Positions 16,338-25,781 are shown, counted from the first letter of the stretch. The stretch is DNA of 39,627 nucleotides from Gammaproteobacteria bacterium (GCA_018830325.1 JAHJSQ010000101.1:1-39627); one strand, 5' to 3'. Numbers and translations are program-made. Notes: a model not told the origin generated them from the sequence alone.

Positions 16338-17429
16338 CTATTTGTAGTTTATCTGCCCTACTTCCAAATTTATCCAATACCCCGTCCTAGGTCTTTTGCC
16401 GACTGCTGTAATCAGGTAGGGTTTGGCGTTGACGCCGAATGCTTCTTTGAGACGGCTGTTGACTCCGGATTTTCTTTGTTCGAAAAAGGCTTTGCTCATG
16501 CCCTCTTCCAGTGTTTTCAAGGTTCGGTCGGACAAGCCCAGTTCGCCGGCGATTTGCCGGTAGCTTTTTAGGTATTCGAACATGTATTCCATGTCGGGCA
16601 CGCCGTCGGACGGGCATGTGACAGGCGGCATGTTGTGCGCTTGCCGGTTGAGCAGCCATAGATAAAACGCCAGTTCGACCGGTTTGAGTTTGATCGCGGC
16701 GCCGTGCGCGCTGAGGGTTCTTTGTTTGAAGTCGATGGTCAATTCGGGCGGGCCGAGTTTTTGTTGAGCGTTGGCCACGGCGCGGCTGAAGCTGGTCTTG
16801 CCTTCGAGTAAAGCCGGGTCGAGGCCGTGGCGTAAGCGCACGAAGGCTATGTCGGCCAGGACGACTTCGGCGTGTTGCGTGTCCAGCGGTTTTCGGGTCG
16901 GGTCGTTGCCGTAGATGATTTGCGACTGCGGCGTCGGGTAATAAAACTGCGGATGCGATTCGTAGTCTGGCGATACCAGGACATGGCTGAGCCGGTCTTG
17001 CGAACGTCCGTAAAGCGACAGTGCATAGCCGGCGTAGAAGCCCATGGTTTTTCTGCCGCCGGCGATCGAAACGTGCAATTCGTTTTCCGGGTCGGCGGTC
17101 AATTGTCTGATCCATTCGGTGATGCCGTCGGCCATTGCTTGGTTGTCTTCGCGGCTGCGGATGTCCGGCAGCGGTTCGCCGCTATCGCGTTGCAGCACAT
17201 GGATATCGCTTTCGTCGAATGGCGGAATGGGCAAATCGTAGTCTTGATAAAATCTCTTGAGCCAGCCGTCGTTGATCAATGTTAGTTTGGCGCGTTGCCG
17301 GCCTTCGGCCGTGGTTAGGATATGGATGCGCGCCGGCATTTCGTCTTTTTGCTTGTGCAGAGCGTAGAGCGTTTCGGTGACGATTTGCGGTGTCAGGCCG
17401 GTGACGGCGAGTAGGGTTGTGTTGGGCAT
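16338..17429 (-). CDS. CARF protein with C-terminal winged helix, Cas_NE0113 family
   Basis: A CRISPR-associated CARF-type protein of the Cas_NE0113 (TIGR02584) family; some relatives are annotated as ring nucleases that break down cyclic oligoadenylate. Residues 1-200 form the CARF-like domain (LLAVTGLTPQIVTETLYAL at 6-24; ligand-loop signature SIAGGRKTM at 121-129). Residues about 228-356 look like an OmpR/PhoB-type winged helix: ELTIDFKQRTLSAHGAAIKL, then KPVELAFYLWLLNR, and at the end VNSRLKEAFG and ITAVGKRPRTGYWINLE, matching the recognition helix and wing of that fold. It may therefore be a signal-controlled DNA-binding protein; that is inference. It sits between cas6 and cmr1, 8 bp from cmr1. 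The start is placed at 17429 by family similarity; only a weak AAGAAG precedes it. Confidence 0.8.
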   Translation of the reverse strand: MPNTTLLAVTGLTPQIVTETLYALHKQKDEMPARIHILTTAEGRQRAKLTLINDGWLKRFYQDYDLPIPPFDESDIHVLQRDSGEPLPDIRSREDNQAMADGITEWIRQLTADPENELHVSIAGGRKTMGFYAGYALSLYGRSQDRLSHVLVSPDYESHPQFYYPTPQSQIIYGNDPTRKPLDTQHAEVVLADIAFVRLRHGLDPALLEGKTSFSRAVANAQQKLGPPELTIDFKQRTLSAHGAAIKLKPVELAFYLWLLNRQAHNMPPVTCPSDGVPDMEYMFEYLKSYRQIAGELGLSDRTLKTLEEGMSKAFFEQRKSGVNSRLKEAFGVNAKPYLITAVGKRPRTGYWINLEVGQINYK

Positions 17430-17478
17430 TGGGTTCTTCTTGTTTTTTACATTTTTCGGGGCTTGGGTTTTGCGGCTT

Positions 17479-17526
17479 ACCCTCACCTAGCGTTAGGTGA
17501 GGGTCGATCTGGGGATCGCTCCCACA
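17479..17526. repeat. Palindromic repeat D, copy 3
   Basis: ACCCTCACCTAGCGTTAGG begins a 26-bp palindrome, followed by CGATCTGGGGATCGCTCCCA. It occupies most of the 112-bp gap between cas6 and the CARF/winged-helix gene and may act as a partial terminator. Confidence 0.75.
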
Positions 17527-17541
17527 GAGGGGTGTTTGGGT

Positions 17542-18525
17542 TTATTTGATGCTACTCCACTTCGTTGACTTTTCTTCACCTGGCAAGCTTGTCGGGAGAA
17601 TCGTGTAAGCACCGAGGCCCATGCTGGTCGCCTTGCCGGCATGCGTCCATTGGCCTAGCCAAAGATAAGGCCAAAATGCTTCATTATTGCCTTGCATGTC
17701 TAAACTGAACCGGCCGAGCAGTCCGCCCATGTTCATTTCGGTTTGTTGTCTCGACGAGTAGCGCGTCCAGTCGTTCCATTGGAGCTTGGTATCGGTGCAA
17801 TGCGTTGCAGATGCCTGTTTGGTCAGTCCGGCAAAGTCGGTTTCAAGCGGCGTGTCGGTATGAAAGTAGCTAAGCATGGATTGACGGCGCAGCAGGTTGG
17901 CGAAGAATGCGCCGAAATTAAAATGGTCCGGCGTCAGGTTTTTTCCGTCTTGTTTGATGCGCAGCGGCGTCTCCAGGGAAATCGTAATCGATTCAGGCGG
18001 ATCGGGTATCTTAGGCATCGATGCCGGCGGCCTCGGTTGCAGTTCACCCTCGCGATATAGGGTTTGCCCGCCCTCCATGGAATCGAGATAATCGATATGA
18101 TGCAATTCGAAGCGTTGTCTGTGTCCGCCGATGCCGTCGATCCCGGCCTTTTGCAATGCATGAACGATGTACGGAAAGTAACGTTCGGCATGTCCGAACA
18201 AGATTATATCTAACGCATAGCTCGTGTCGATGGCATCTTGCCGTGGAAAACGTAATACGAAGGGATGCGGCGCTGCATTGTATTTTCGCATTTTCTCGCT
18301 ACCCGGTGGCGGCGGCGTTTCGAACACGACGCTGTAGGCGCAGGCGTTTTTTAATAGACATTGCGCGCAAGGCGTATTACGGACGACGCAGACGGTCTTT
18401 TTTAAGGCATGGCCGAATGCGCCGCGCCAGGCAGAGCCGGGAAAATCCGGCAGGCGAACCGGATGTTCGGTTTCGAAATGGAATCGGTAGTGATTGAAGG
18501 GAATGGTGAGCGGTGTTGGGTGCAT
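17542..18525 (-). CDS. cas6: pre-crRNA endoribonuclease Cas6
   Basis: Cas6 cuts the array transcript at the 3' base of each repeat hairpin to give crRNAs with an 8-nt 5' handle (here AUUAAGAC). It is a RAMP-type protein of the class with a cysteine cluster: C46-x6-C53-x2-C56-x5-C62 (CVVRNTPCAQCLLKNACAY), possibly a zinc site. The C-terminal glycine-rich loop GKATSMGLG is at 297-305, as in the Cas6 C-terminal domain. The 327-aa length is at the long end of the family. It is the first gene of the cas operon, with a good AAGGAGG before the ATG; a putative promoter lies 30 bp upstream. Confidence 0.88.
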   Translation of the reverse strand: MHPTPLTIPFNHYRFHFETEHPVRLPDFPGSAWRGAFGHALKKTVCVVRNTPCAQCLLKNACAYSVVFETPPPPGSEKMRKYNAAPHPFVLRFPRQDAIDTSYALDIILFGHAERYFPYIVHALQKAGIDGIGGHRQRFELHHIDYLDSMEGGQTLYREGELQPRPPASMPKIPDPPESITISLETPLRIKQDGKNLTPDHFNFGAFFANLLRRQSMLSYFHTDTPLETDFAGLTKQASATHCTDTKLQWNDWTRYSSRQQTEMNMGGLLGRFSLDMQGNNEAFWPYLWLGQWTHAGKATSMGLGAYTILPTSLPGEEKSTKWSSIK

Positions 18526-18554
18526 GTGTAACCTCCTTGTTTTTAAGTTTAAAC

Positions 18555-18583
18555 AATCTAACGGCTTTTCCCCGCTTCGGCAA
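18555..18583 (-). promoter_or_regulatory. Candidate sigma70 promoter for the cas operon
   Basis: On the minus strand TTGCCG and TAGATT lie 17 bp apart, each matching four of six consensus bases, about 30 bp before the cas6 start. It is a weak match, but the spacing is ideal and the position suits the first gene of the operon. Confidence 0.35.
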
Positions 18584-18660
18584 GCTTTTCAGGTTCGTTC
18601 ATTTTCATTTCCATATTCATTGCGCAACCGATTAGTCGTTGTTCAGAAGAAAAACATCGG

Positions 18661-18736
18661 CTTTGTAACTATTCAGTCCCCGGCAATTATAGTTCCCACG
18701 CTCTGCGTGGGAACTATAGGTGATTTGAATAATTAC
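18661..18736. repeat. CGTTCCCACGC-type hairpin between cas6 and pntA
   Basis: ATAGTTCCCACG and CGTGGGAACTAT form 12-bp perfect arms at 18689-18717. The flanks GTAACTATTCAGTCCCCGG and TTTGAATAATTACC recur around 33648 and 33930, which shows a dispersed unit. The rest of the 432-bp divergent intergenic region holds only the two candidate promoters. Confidence 0.7.
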
Positions 18737-18773
18737 CTCGATTGGGCTTTCTCGCAGTTATTATCAATAGTTA

Positions 18774-18802
18774 TTGAAATGCAATGGCGAATTGCCTATG
18801 CT
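18774..18802 (+). promoter_or_regulatory. Candidate sigma70 promoter for pntAB
   Basis: TTGAAA and TATGCT are separated by 17 bp, five and four of six consensus bases respectively, about 155 bp before pntA. A small CTCCGCAAGCGGAG hairpin follows in the leader. Confidence 0.35.
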
Positions 18803-18957
18803 CCGCAAGCGGAGTTTAATTAACTTCGTATTTCATAACGCTCGACTCGATTCACGGCACATCAACAACGATATTGCCCTATAAGCCCACAGGTCTAATC
18901 GGTCAGTAGCCCTCACACCGGGACGATGTGCTTAAACAAAAACAAAAAGGAAGCACT

Positions 18958-20520
18958 ATGAAAATTGGTATCCCTAAAGAAGTACACGAAGGTGAAAAGC
19001 GCGTCGCGACGACGCCTGAGGCCGCCGAAAAAATCATCAAGCTCGGTTTTTCGGTCGCGGTCGAATCCGGCGCGGGTCTCGGCGCCGATATTTCGGATGA
19101 AGCCTATCGAAACGCCGGCGTTGAAATTATCGACGGCCCCGAAAAAATTTGGCAGGACTGCGATCTGGTCATGAAAGTGCGTCCGCCCCAAAAACATCCG
19201 AAACTTAAAAAAGACGAAGCCGATTTGCTTAAGGACGGCGGGCATTTAATCAGCTTCATCTGGCCCGCACAAAATGAAAAATTAATGCAGAAGCTGGCCG
19301 CGAAAAACGCCACGGTACTGGCGATGGACAGCATCCCTCGGATCTCCCGCGCGCAAAAAATGGATGCGCTCAGTTCGATGGCCAACATTGCCGGCTATCG
19401 CGCCGTCATCGAAGCGGCTCAACATTTCGGCCGCTTCTTTACCGGCCAAATCACCGCGGCCGGTAAAATTCCACCCGCCAAAGTCTTGGTCATCGGCGCA
19501 GGCGTTGCAGGGCTGGCCGCGATCGGCGCCGCGAAATCGCTCGGCGCGATCGTCCGGGCCTTCGACACCCGCCCCGAAGTCAAAGAACAAATCGAAAGCA
19601 TGGACGCCGAATTCTTGATGCTGGATTTCGAGGAAGAAGGCTCCGGCACCGGTGGCTATGCCAAAACCATGTCCAAGGAATTCATCGAAGCCGAAATGGC
19701 TTTGTTCGCGCAACAAGCCAAGGATGTCGACATCATCATCACGACCGCTTTGATTCCCGGAAAACCGGCACCGAAGTTGATCACGAAAGCAATGGTCGAA
19801 TCGATGAAGTCCGGCAGCATCGTCGTCGACTTAGCATCCGAGCAAGGCGGCAACTGCGAACTCACGCAAAAAGACAAGGTGGTTGTCGAGCATGGCGTCA
19901 CGATCATCGGCTACAGCAATCTGCCCAGCCGTTTGGCGAATCAATCCAGCCAGCTCTATGCCACCAATTTAAGACATTTATTAACCGATCTTTGTCCCGA
20001 GAAAAACGGACAACTCAATATCGACATGGAAGACGAAGCGATTCGCGGTGCCACGGTTGTCAAGGAAGGCAAGATTACTTGGCCGCCGCCTCCGCCGACA
20101 TTGTCTGTCGCGCCGAAAACAACGGACGATACTAAAGTCCCGGCCGTCATCGAGAAACCTTCAGGATTGCCGATACCGCAACCGGTCAAGCAACTGCTTC
20201 CGCTGATTCTCGGCGGCCTGGCACTATTCAGTGTCGGGTCGGTCGCACCGGAATCGTTCATGTCGCATTTCACCGTATTCGTACTGGCCTGCTTCATCGG
20301 CTATCAAGTGATCTGGAATGTCACGCCGTCGCTGCATACGCCGTTGATGAGCGTTACCAATGCGATTAGCGGGATCATCGTAATCGGCGCGCTGATTCAA
20401 GTCTCGGCGCCGGGCTTTTTGATGACGTTATTGGCCGGTCTCGCCGTGCTGGTCGCGTCGATCAATATCGTCGGCGGCTTTGTCGTAACACGCCGTATGT
20501 TAGAAATGTTCAGGAAATAG
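18958..20520 (+). CDS. pntA: NAD(P) transhydrogenase subunit alpha
   Basis: With PntB it couples hydride transfer between NADH and NADP+ to proton entry across the inner membrane, supplying NADPH. The start [17 protein letters not shown] and the NAD-binding fold [20 protein letters not shown] (about residues 176-195) are diagnostic. After a proline-rich linker (WPPPPPTL) come about four membrane segments from residue 405 to the end. At 520 aa it is the single-chain alpha form as in E. coli (510 aa), not the split alpha1/alpha2 form. AGGAAG precedes the ATG; the frame is open 10 codons upstream but lacks similarity. pntB follows after 9 bp. Confidence 0.97.
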   Translation: MKIGIPKEVHEGEKRVATTPEAAEKIIKLGFSVAVESGAGLGADISDEAYRNAGVEIIDGPEKIWQDCDLVMKVRPPQKHPKLKKDEADLLKDGGHLISFIWPAQNEKLMQKLAAKNATVLAMDSIPRISRAQKMDALSSMANIAGYRAVIEAAQHFGRFFTGQITAAGKIPPAKVLVIGAGVAGLAAIGAAKSLGAIVRAFDTRPEVKEQIESMDAEFLMLDFEEEGSGTGGYAKTMSKEFIEAEMALFAQQAKDVDIIITTALIPGKPAPKLITKAMVESMKSGSIVVDLASEQGGNCELTQKDKVVVEHGVTIIGYSNLPSRLANQSSQLYATNLRHLLTDLCPEKNGQLNIDMEDEAIRGATVVKEGKITWPPPPPTLSVAPKTTDDTKVPAVIEKPSGLPIPQPVKQLLPLILGGLALFSVGSVAPESFMSHFTVFVLACFIGYQVIWNVTPSLHTPLMSVTNAISGIIVIGALIQVSAPGFLMTLLAGLAVLVASINIVGGFVVTRRMLEMFRK

Positions 20521-20529
20521 GAAGGTCCC

Positions 20530-21921
20530 ATGTCTCAAAGTCTAGTTTCAATGTCTTACATCGCGGCGGCCGTTCTGTTCATCTTGAGCCTGAGCGGACT
20601 CAGCAATCAAGAGACCGCCCGTCGCGGCAATTATTACGGCATGGCCGGCATGACCATCGCGATTTTAGCCACCGTGCTGAGCGATTCGGTCACGGCCTAT
20701 GTCACGCTGATCATCGCTTTGCTGATCGGCGGCACCATCGGCGTCAAAGCCGCTCTGAAAGTCGAAATGACGCAAATGCCCGAATTGGTTGCAATCATGC
20801 ACAGCCTGGTCGGTCTAGCGGCGGTTCTGGTCGGCTACGCGAATTTTATCGAGGAAGGCACTTCGCTTTTCGGAGTCGAAAAAACGATACATGAAATCGA
20901 GATTTATGTCGGCGTGCTGATCGGCGCGATTACGTTTTCCGGTTCGGTGATCGCATTCGGAAAGCTCAGCGGCCGTATCGACGGGAAACCGCTAATATTG
21001 CCCGCCCGGCACTGGCTTAATCTTAGTCTGCTGATCTTGGCGATTTTGTTCGGTAAATGGTTTCTCGCGCAAGCAGAAACCGGCGGCGGCATGTTTCCGT
21101 TATTGTTGATGACGCTTATCGCGCTGGCTTTCGGCGTGCACATGGTCATGGCGATCGGCGGCGCGGATATGCCGGTCGTCGTTTCGATGCTGAATAGTTA
21201 TTCGGGATGGGCCGCGGCCGCGACCGGCTTTATGCTCAGTAATGATTTATTGATCGTTACCGGCGCGTTGGTCGGTAGCAGCGGTGCGATCTTAAGCTAT
21301 ATCATGTGCCGTGCGATGAACCGGCATTTTCTTAGCGTGATTGCCGGCGGTTTCGGTACCGGTAGCAGCGGAGCGGCGGCTGAAATCGTCGGCGACGTCA
21401 ATCCGATCACGCCGGAAGAAACCGCGCAATTGCTGATGTCGGCGGGACACATCGTGATCGTTCCGGGCTACGGCATGGCAGTCGCACAGGCGCAGCATAC
21501 TGTGTTTGAAATCACTAAACTGCTCCGCCACAAGGGTAAGAATGTGCGTTTCGGTATTCACCCAGTTGCGGGACGCATGCCCGGCCACATGAACGTACTG
21601 CTGGCCGAGGCTAAAGTGCCTTACGACATTGTTTTCGAAATGGAGGAAATCAACGAAGACTTCCCCCATATCGATGTCACGCTGGTGATCGGCGCAAACG
21701 ATATCGTCAATCCGTCGGCGCTCGACGACCCGAACAGCCCGATCGCCGGCATGCCGGTTCTTGAAGTCTGGAAGGGTCAAACGACGATCGCGATGAAGCG
21801 CAGCATGGCCTCGGGATACGCCGGCGTCGGCAATCCCTTGTTCGTGATGGAAAACACCCGCATGCTGTTCGGTGACGCAAACGACACGCTGCAGGCGGTT
21901 TTGAAAGCCTTGAGTGCTTGA
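20530..21921 (+). CDS. pntB: NAD(P) transhydrogenase subunit beta
   Basis: The partner of PntA, carrying the proton channel and NADP(H)-binding domain. The first 270 residues hold about eight to nine hydrophobic segments. The soluble domain III follows, with [14 protein letters not shown] (nucleotide loop), [20 protein letters not shown] and [12 protein letters not shown], all typical. The 463-aa length matches E. coli PntB (462). AGGAAGG lies before the ATG and the gene is co-transcribed with pntA. No clear terminator hairpin follows immediately. Confidence 0.97.
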   Translation: MSQSLVSMSYIAAAVLFILSLSGLSNQETARRGNYYGMAGMTIAILATVLSDSVTAYVTLIIALLIGGTIGVKAALKVEMTQMPELVAIMHSLVGLAAVLVGYANFIEEGTSLFGVEKTIHEIEIYVGVLIGAITFSGSVIAFGKLSGRIDGKPLILPARHWLNLSLLILAILFGKWFLAQAETGGGMFPLLLMTLIALAFGVHMVMAIGGADMPVVVSMLNSYSGWAAAATGFMLSNDLLIVTGALVGSSGAILSYIMCRAMNRHFLSVIAGGFGTGSSGAAAEIVGDVNPITPEETAQLLMSAGHIVIVPGYGMAVAQAQHTVFEITKLLRHKGKNVRFGIHPVAGRMPGHMNVLLAEAKVPYDIVFEMEEINEDFPHIDVTLVIGANDIVNPSALDDPNSPIAGMPVLEVWKGQTTIAMKRSMASGYAGVGNPLFVMENTRMLFGDANDTLQAVLKALSA

Positions 21922-22031
21922 TAATTACTCCCTTTATACTCAAAAATTAGCTAACTTTATGAAGGTAGGGGTGTGGCTAGCGAGGATGTCGGCAGCAGGG
22001 AGCTGCCGTCAAGCCCCCATGGATGGGTTCA

Positions 22032-22226
22032 CCCAGCACCTAAATTTCATAGTCCATTAGCTATGGTTAACAATCCTGGATAATTTAGGTGCTGGGTAAA
22101 CGGCGATCCTCGATAGACACATCCCATGCCTTTTATTATGCTGTTACCCAAGGTCCACAGCTTGGGTAACCTGTTCAGGAAGCTGGAGCTTCCGGGGTGT
22201 CTTTCCCAAGCTGGAGCTTGGGAAAG
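22032..22226. repeat. Hairpin cluster after pntAB
   Basis: Four hairpins lie here. CCCAGCACCTAAATT and its inverse pair at 22032-22046 and 22082-22096. GTTACCCAAG/CTTGGGTAAC pair at 22143-22170. GGAAGCTGGAGCTTCC is at 22178-22193. CTTTCCCAAGCT/AGCTTGGGAAAG pair at 22201-22226. The stretch 21922-22731 (810 bp) otherwise shows a small GGCAGC/GCTGCC hairpin near 21990 and no convincing gene; a GTG-start frame of 69 codons at 22492-22701 has no recognisable features. Confidence 0.7.
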
Positions 22227-22731
22227 AGCGTGATGTGGATTGGCCGTTTTTAGCTTTATGCGCATAGGCGACGGGCCGAATTTTCATCTAAGAAGGGTTA
22301 TATTTACAGGGCTGTCAATCGCATCCCTGCTATCAAAATCACCGAACAAATTTTCAGAATGAAGGACGTAATGAGGAACCTCAGCCTTATTCTAACCATA
22401 AGGGCGTCAAGGTTGTTGCTTATTTCGAAATGCCGGTGTTAAAGTACAGATAAGATTGATTGAATCAAGTCGCATGGCGTCTTAGGATTTCGTGAAAAAT
22501 AACTTCCTTGTGCTATTGAGTTTTATAGCAGGCTCGGTAACTCGCTTGACAGGGCGCCGTGAATACGTCCGTGTAGGCTTGACGACGGCTTTCCCTGCCG
22601 CCGACACCTGCCAATCGAGCAACCGAACCGGCTTGCCTTGCATTCAAATAGGGAAGTTATTTATGACCGAATCCTTAATAAAGGTTAGTCAAATCAATTA
22701 ACGGTCACACCACTTTTTAACGGTTACGCTT

Positions 22732-23919
22732 ATGATCCATCATGCCCTAGCCTTACATTTTCACCAACCAGCCGGTAACCTTGAGTTTCTTTGGGAACAT
22801 GAGCCCTGGGAAGCGGAAAAAATTCTCTTTGCGCTTGACCGGATTCCGAGAACGCTTTGGCCATATCAAGGCTTGGGTAAAGTCCACATCTCATTATCGG
22901 GAACTTTACTCGAAACTCTGTCGAACCCGTCTTTCCAGCAGCTCGTATACGGGAAAGTCGACTGCGGTACATTACTATGGTATCTCCAAAATGAAGAGAT
23001 CATCCGAGTACTCGGCTCCGCTTATTACCACCCCGTTCTGCCGCTGATACCCGTAGCCGATCGCGAGCCTCAGGTGGAGCGCTGGCAGGGTATAGGAAAA
23101 CACCTCTTCAACCGCGAGAAATTTTCGGGTTTTTGGCCGCCTGAAATGGGTTTCACGATGGAGTTGATTCCACTACTCAAACGATTCGGCTATAAATATG
23201 TCTTTGTCGATAGCGAACATGTGGAAGCATTAACACCGATGAGCTGGGAAGAATTGCATTATCGGCCTCACATAGCCCGTAACGGCAACGATAGCATTGT
23301 AGTGATCGTCAGAGACAGAGATCTATCGAACGCTCAAGAGTCTGGAATGGACTACGGTTGGTTCAGCCGCGAGGTTCACGACAGAACGCGTTGGTGCGAT
23401 TTTGAACCATTAGTAACAACCTGCTCCGATGGCGACAATGGCGGATGGTTCCGCGATACCTCGCCTCATAACAACTTCTGGGGCGTCTTTTATCAAGAAT
23501 TCATGGCGCAAGCCCAAAACGGCACCGACAATATTCGACCCGTATTTGTGGAAGATTATCTGGCTAAGCACGGTACCTATGGCGAGGTCTATGTCCGCCC
23601 CGGCGCTTGGAATACCGGTTGGCATCACGGCCGCGACTTTCAACAATGGACCGGCTCGCAAGCTCAAAAAGACGCCTTGGCTCGTGTCCATGCGATCAGC
23701 AAAATCGTTCACGAAACCCACTGGCAGACTTTAGAACAACCAGATATGAACTCTAAACTTGAGGATTTGCAAGAATCCACGATGTGGCACTTACTTCGTT
23801 CGGAAACCAGTTGCAACTTCTATTGGGGAGAAGCCTGGGTACATCGCTGTCATGAAGACCTTAACGACTGTGTAACGACCTTGGAAACTATTCACGAACT
23901 TATTGCCAACCCGAAATGA
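22732..23919 (+). CDS. Glycoside hydrolase family 57 protein (first of two)
   Basis: GH57 enzymes act on alpha-glucans (amylase, amylopullulanase, branching or 4-alpha-glucanotransferase). The N-terminal HFHQP (9-13) is GH57 motif 1; FWPPEMG with E138 matches the nucleophile motif 3; SDGDNGGWF with D233/D235 matches motif 4 carrying the acid/base Asp. The 395-aa length is short for GH57 and amounts to the catalytic barrel plus a helical tail. No signal peptide is seen, so it should be cytoplasmic, perhaps acting on glycogen. A related, longer GH57 gene follows 390 bp downstream. The exact specificity cannot be told. No strong Shine-Dalgarno precedes the ATG. Confidence 0.8.
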   Translation: MIHHALALHFHQPAGNLEFLWEHEPWEAEKILFALDRIPRTLWPYQGLGKVHISLSGTLLETLSNPSFQQLVYGKVDCGTLLWYLQNEEIIRVLGSAYYHPVLPLIPVADREPQVERWQGIGKHLFNREKFSGFWPPEMGFTMELIPLLKRFGYKYVFVDSEHVEALTPMSWEELHYRPHIARNGNDSIVVIVRDRDLSNAQESGMDYGWFSREVHDRTRWCDFEPLVTTCSDGDNGGWFRDTSPHNNFWGVFYQEFMAQAQNGTDNIRPVFVEDYLAKHGTYGEVYVRPGAWNTGWHHGRDFQQWTGSQAQKDALARVHAISKIVHETHWQTLEQPDMNSKLEDLQESTMWHLLRSETSCNFYWGEAWVHRCHEDLNDCVTTLETIHELIANPK

Positions 23920-24309
23920 TTGATTAAGATCACACATAAAATTAATTTTGATAAGCAAGAAAATTAAGCCGATTGCCAAGAATAAACCTACCCAATTGAC
24001 ACCGGATTTTTGTTCGACTACAACATCCGGAAAGGAGCCTAGAGTTGCGCTCTGTAACCCTTTCCGGCTTGCAGTAGTAGATAGGCCGAAAGACCAATCT
24101 GTTGAGTATTTTTTCGCCGGAAATCGCTTAAACCAACGTTTTTCGTTGATACTTCACCCCCCATCATCCCTATCGGCCGGATGCCGTCATCAAGCTTTCA
24201 AGGAAGCCAAAGCCCATTGCAATCCACGATGTCGCCCCGGCAGCCCATGCCCGAGCGACAATTAACGCATATATAATCTAACGTAAACTCAACCAATGAG
24301 GAATCTCAA
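23920..24309. other. 390-bp gap between the GH57 genes
   Basis: No gene is supported here. One hairpin is visible, CCGGAAAGG at 24027-24035 pairing with CCTTTCCGG at 24059-24067 around a 23-nt loop; it is followed by no T-run, so a terminator is doubtful. AACCAATGAGGAATCTCAA before 24310 supplies a GAGGA ribosome site for the second GH57 gene. Confidence 0.4.
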
Positions 24310-25773
24310 ATGGATCAACTTCCGGAATATGTCGATGAATTTCCCAATTTTTGCGGTGCCGAAGAACAAGTCTTGAAAACCGTCCGGCAAGGACGTCGTC
24401 AAGAATTCTATCGAGAAGCCGGCAAAATAGACTTCAGCAATACTCGCGCCGCCTGCGCGATTGCACTACACATGCATCAACCGTTGATTCCTGCGGGCGG
24501 TGACGACTTGTCGACCGCAGCCATTATCAGCAATCTTCAATATATGATGGAACACCCCGATATCGGCGACAATCACAATGCCGGCGCGTTCCATTATTGC
24601 TACAAACGGATAGGCGAATTTATCCCACAATTAATCAGTGAAGGCAAAAACCCTCGCGCGATGCTGGAGTATTCCGGCACACTGTTCCACGGCCTGCGCA
24701 AAATGGGGCTTCACGATGTTTTCGATACGCTCAAAACCGTCACTTGCAATCCCGAATTCAATCACGCGGTCGAATGGTTAGGCGCGCCATGGGGACATGC
24801 CGTCGCACCGTCGACCCCGGTTCAGGATTTTCGTTTACACGTATTGGCGTGGCAACAGCATTTCGCGGCTATTTTCGGTTGGCAAGCCTTAGAGCGCGTC
24901 AGAGGCTTTTCGCCATCGGAAATGGCATTGCCCAATCACCCGGATGTCGCTTATGAATTCGTTAAAACTCTTGTCGATTGCGGCTATCAATGGGTGCTCG
25001 TACAAGAACATAGCGTCGAACATCCCGAAGACGGCAGCAACCCGCGTCAGCCGCATTTACCGCATCGTCTGGTTTGCACCAACTCAGCCGGCGAAACCGC
25101 GAGCATTATCGCCATTGTTAAGACCCAAGGTTCCGACACCAAACTGGTAGCGCAAATGCAGCCTTGGTATGAAGCGCAAAGCCTATCGACGCTAACACTA
25201 GCCGGACACAAGGTGCCGCCATTAGTGACGCAAATCGCCGACGGCGAGAATGGCGGCGTCATGATGAACGAATTTCCCGGCAAATTCATGGAAGTCGCCA
25301 GAGAGTCTTCTTGGAGCGACGTGCCGATGATGAATGCCAGCGAATACCTAGAGCATCTTTGGTCGATCGGCATAAAAGAAGATGACCTGCCGGCAATTCA
25401 ACCGGTTTTTCAACGGGCTATTTGGCAGCGGATGAAGCCGGGAGATGGCTCGGATCGCTTGACCAAAGTCATCGAAGAGATTAAAGGAGAAGACCATAGA
25501 TTTCATATGGATGGCGGCAGTTGGACCAATGATTTATCCTGGGTCCACGGTTATGAAAACGTGCTAGGACCGATGGAAGAAATCAGCTCGTTGTTCAATG
25601 AAAAAGTCATTAAAACGAAAATACCGAGTTCCGATGCGCGTTATCGCAATGCCCTCTTCCACTTACTATCCTCGCAAACCAGTTGTTATCGTTACTGGGG
25701 TCAAGGCCAATGGACCGACTACGGACAGGAAATTTGCCGGCGCGCAAAAAATGTATTGGAATACGATTTTTAA
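24310..25773 (+). CDS. Glycoside hydrolase family 57 protein (second of two)
   Basis: A second GH57-type protein. After a 45-residue N-terminal extension come HMHQP (54-58, motif 1), GFSPSEMALP with E204 in the nucleophile position, and IADGENGGVMMNEF with D311 in the acid/base position, so the active site looks complete. At 487 aa it is about 90 residues longer than its neighbour. Both end with a similar segment (LLSSQTSCYRYWGQGQW here, LLRSETSCNFYWGEAW in the first), which supports an ancient duplication. Likely a cytoplasmic alpha-glucan enzyme; specificity unknown. A remnant of repeat element C begins 9 bp after the stop. Confidence 0.8.
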   Translation: MDQLPEYVDEFPNFCGAEEQVLKTVRQGRRQEFYREAGKIDFSNTRAACAIALHMHQPLIPAGGDDLSTAAIISNLQYMMEHPDIGDNHNAGAFHYCYKRIGEFIPQLISEGKNPRAMLEYSGTLFHGLRKMGLHDVFDTLKTVTCNPEFNHAVEWLGAPWGHAVAPSTPVQDFRLHVLAWQQHFAAIFGWQALERVRGFSPSEMALPNHPDVAYEFVKTLVDCGYQWVLVQEHSVEHPEDGSNPRQPHLPHRLVCTNSAGETASIIAIVKTQGSDTKLVAQMQPWYEAQSLSTLTLAGHKVPPLVTQIADGENGGVMMNEFPGKFMEVARESSWSDVPMMNASEYLEHLWSIGIKEDDLPAIQPVFQRAIWQRMKPGDGSDRLTKVIEEIKGEDHRFHMDGGSWTNDLSWVHGYENVLGPMEEISSLFNEKVIKTKIPSSDARYRNALFHLLSSQTSCYRYWGQGQWTDYGQEICRRAKNVLEYDF

Positions 25774-25781
25774 TCTTTCAA

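Noticed and set aside
16330-16377. Longer cmr1 start giving 16 more residues
   Set aside because: The extra residues overlap the end of the CARF/winged-helix gene, do not resemble Cmr1, and the downstream ATG has a good ribosome site.
18494-18823. 109-codon plus-strand frame overlapping the cas6 start
   Set aside because: It runs antisense through the cas6 start and promoter and then through a repeat hairpin; it looks like chance.
22492-22701. 69-codon frame upstream of the first GH57 gene
   Set aside because: GTG start, no ribosome site, no recognisable domain and atypical composition.
23948-24265. 105-codon frame between the GH57 genes
   Set aside because: It lacks an ATG start at its beginning and a ribosome site, has a low-complexity Cys/Pro-rich end and no similarity that I recognise.
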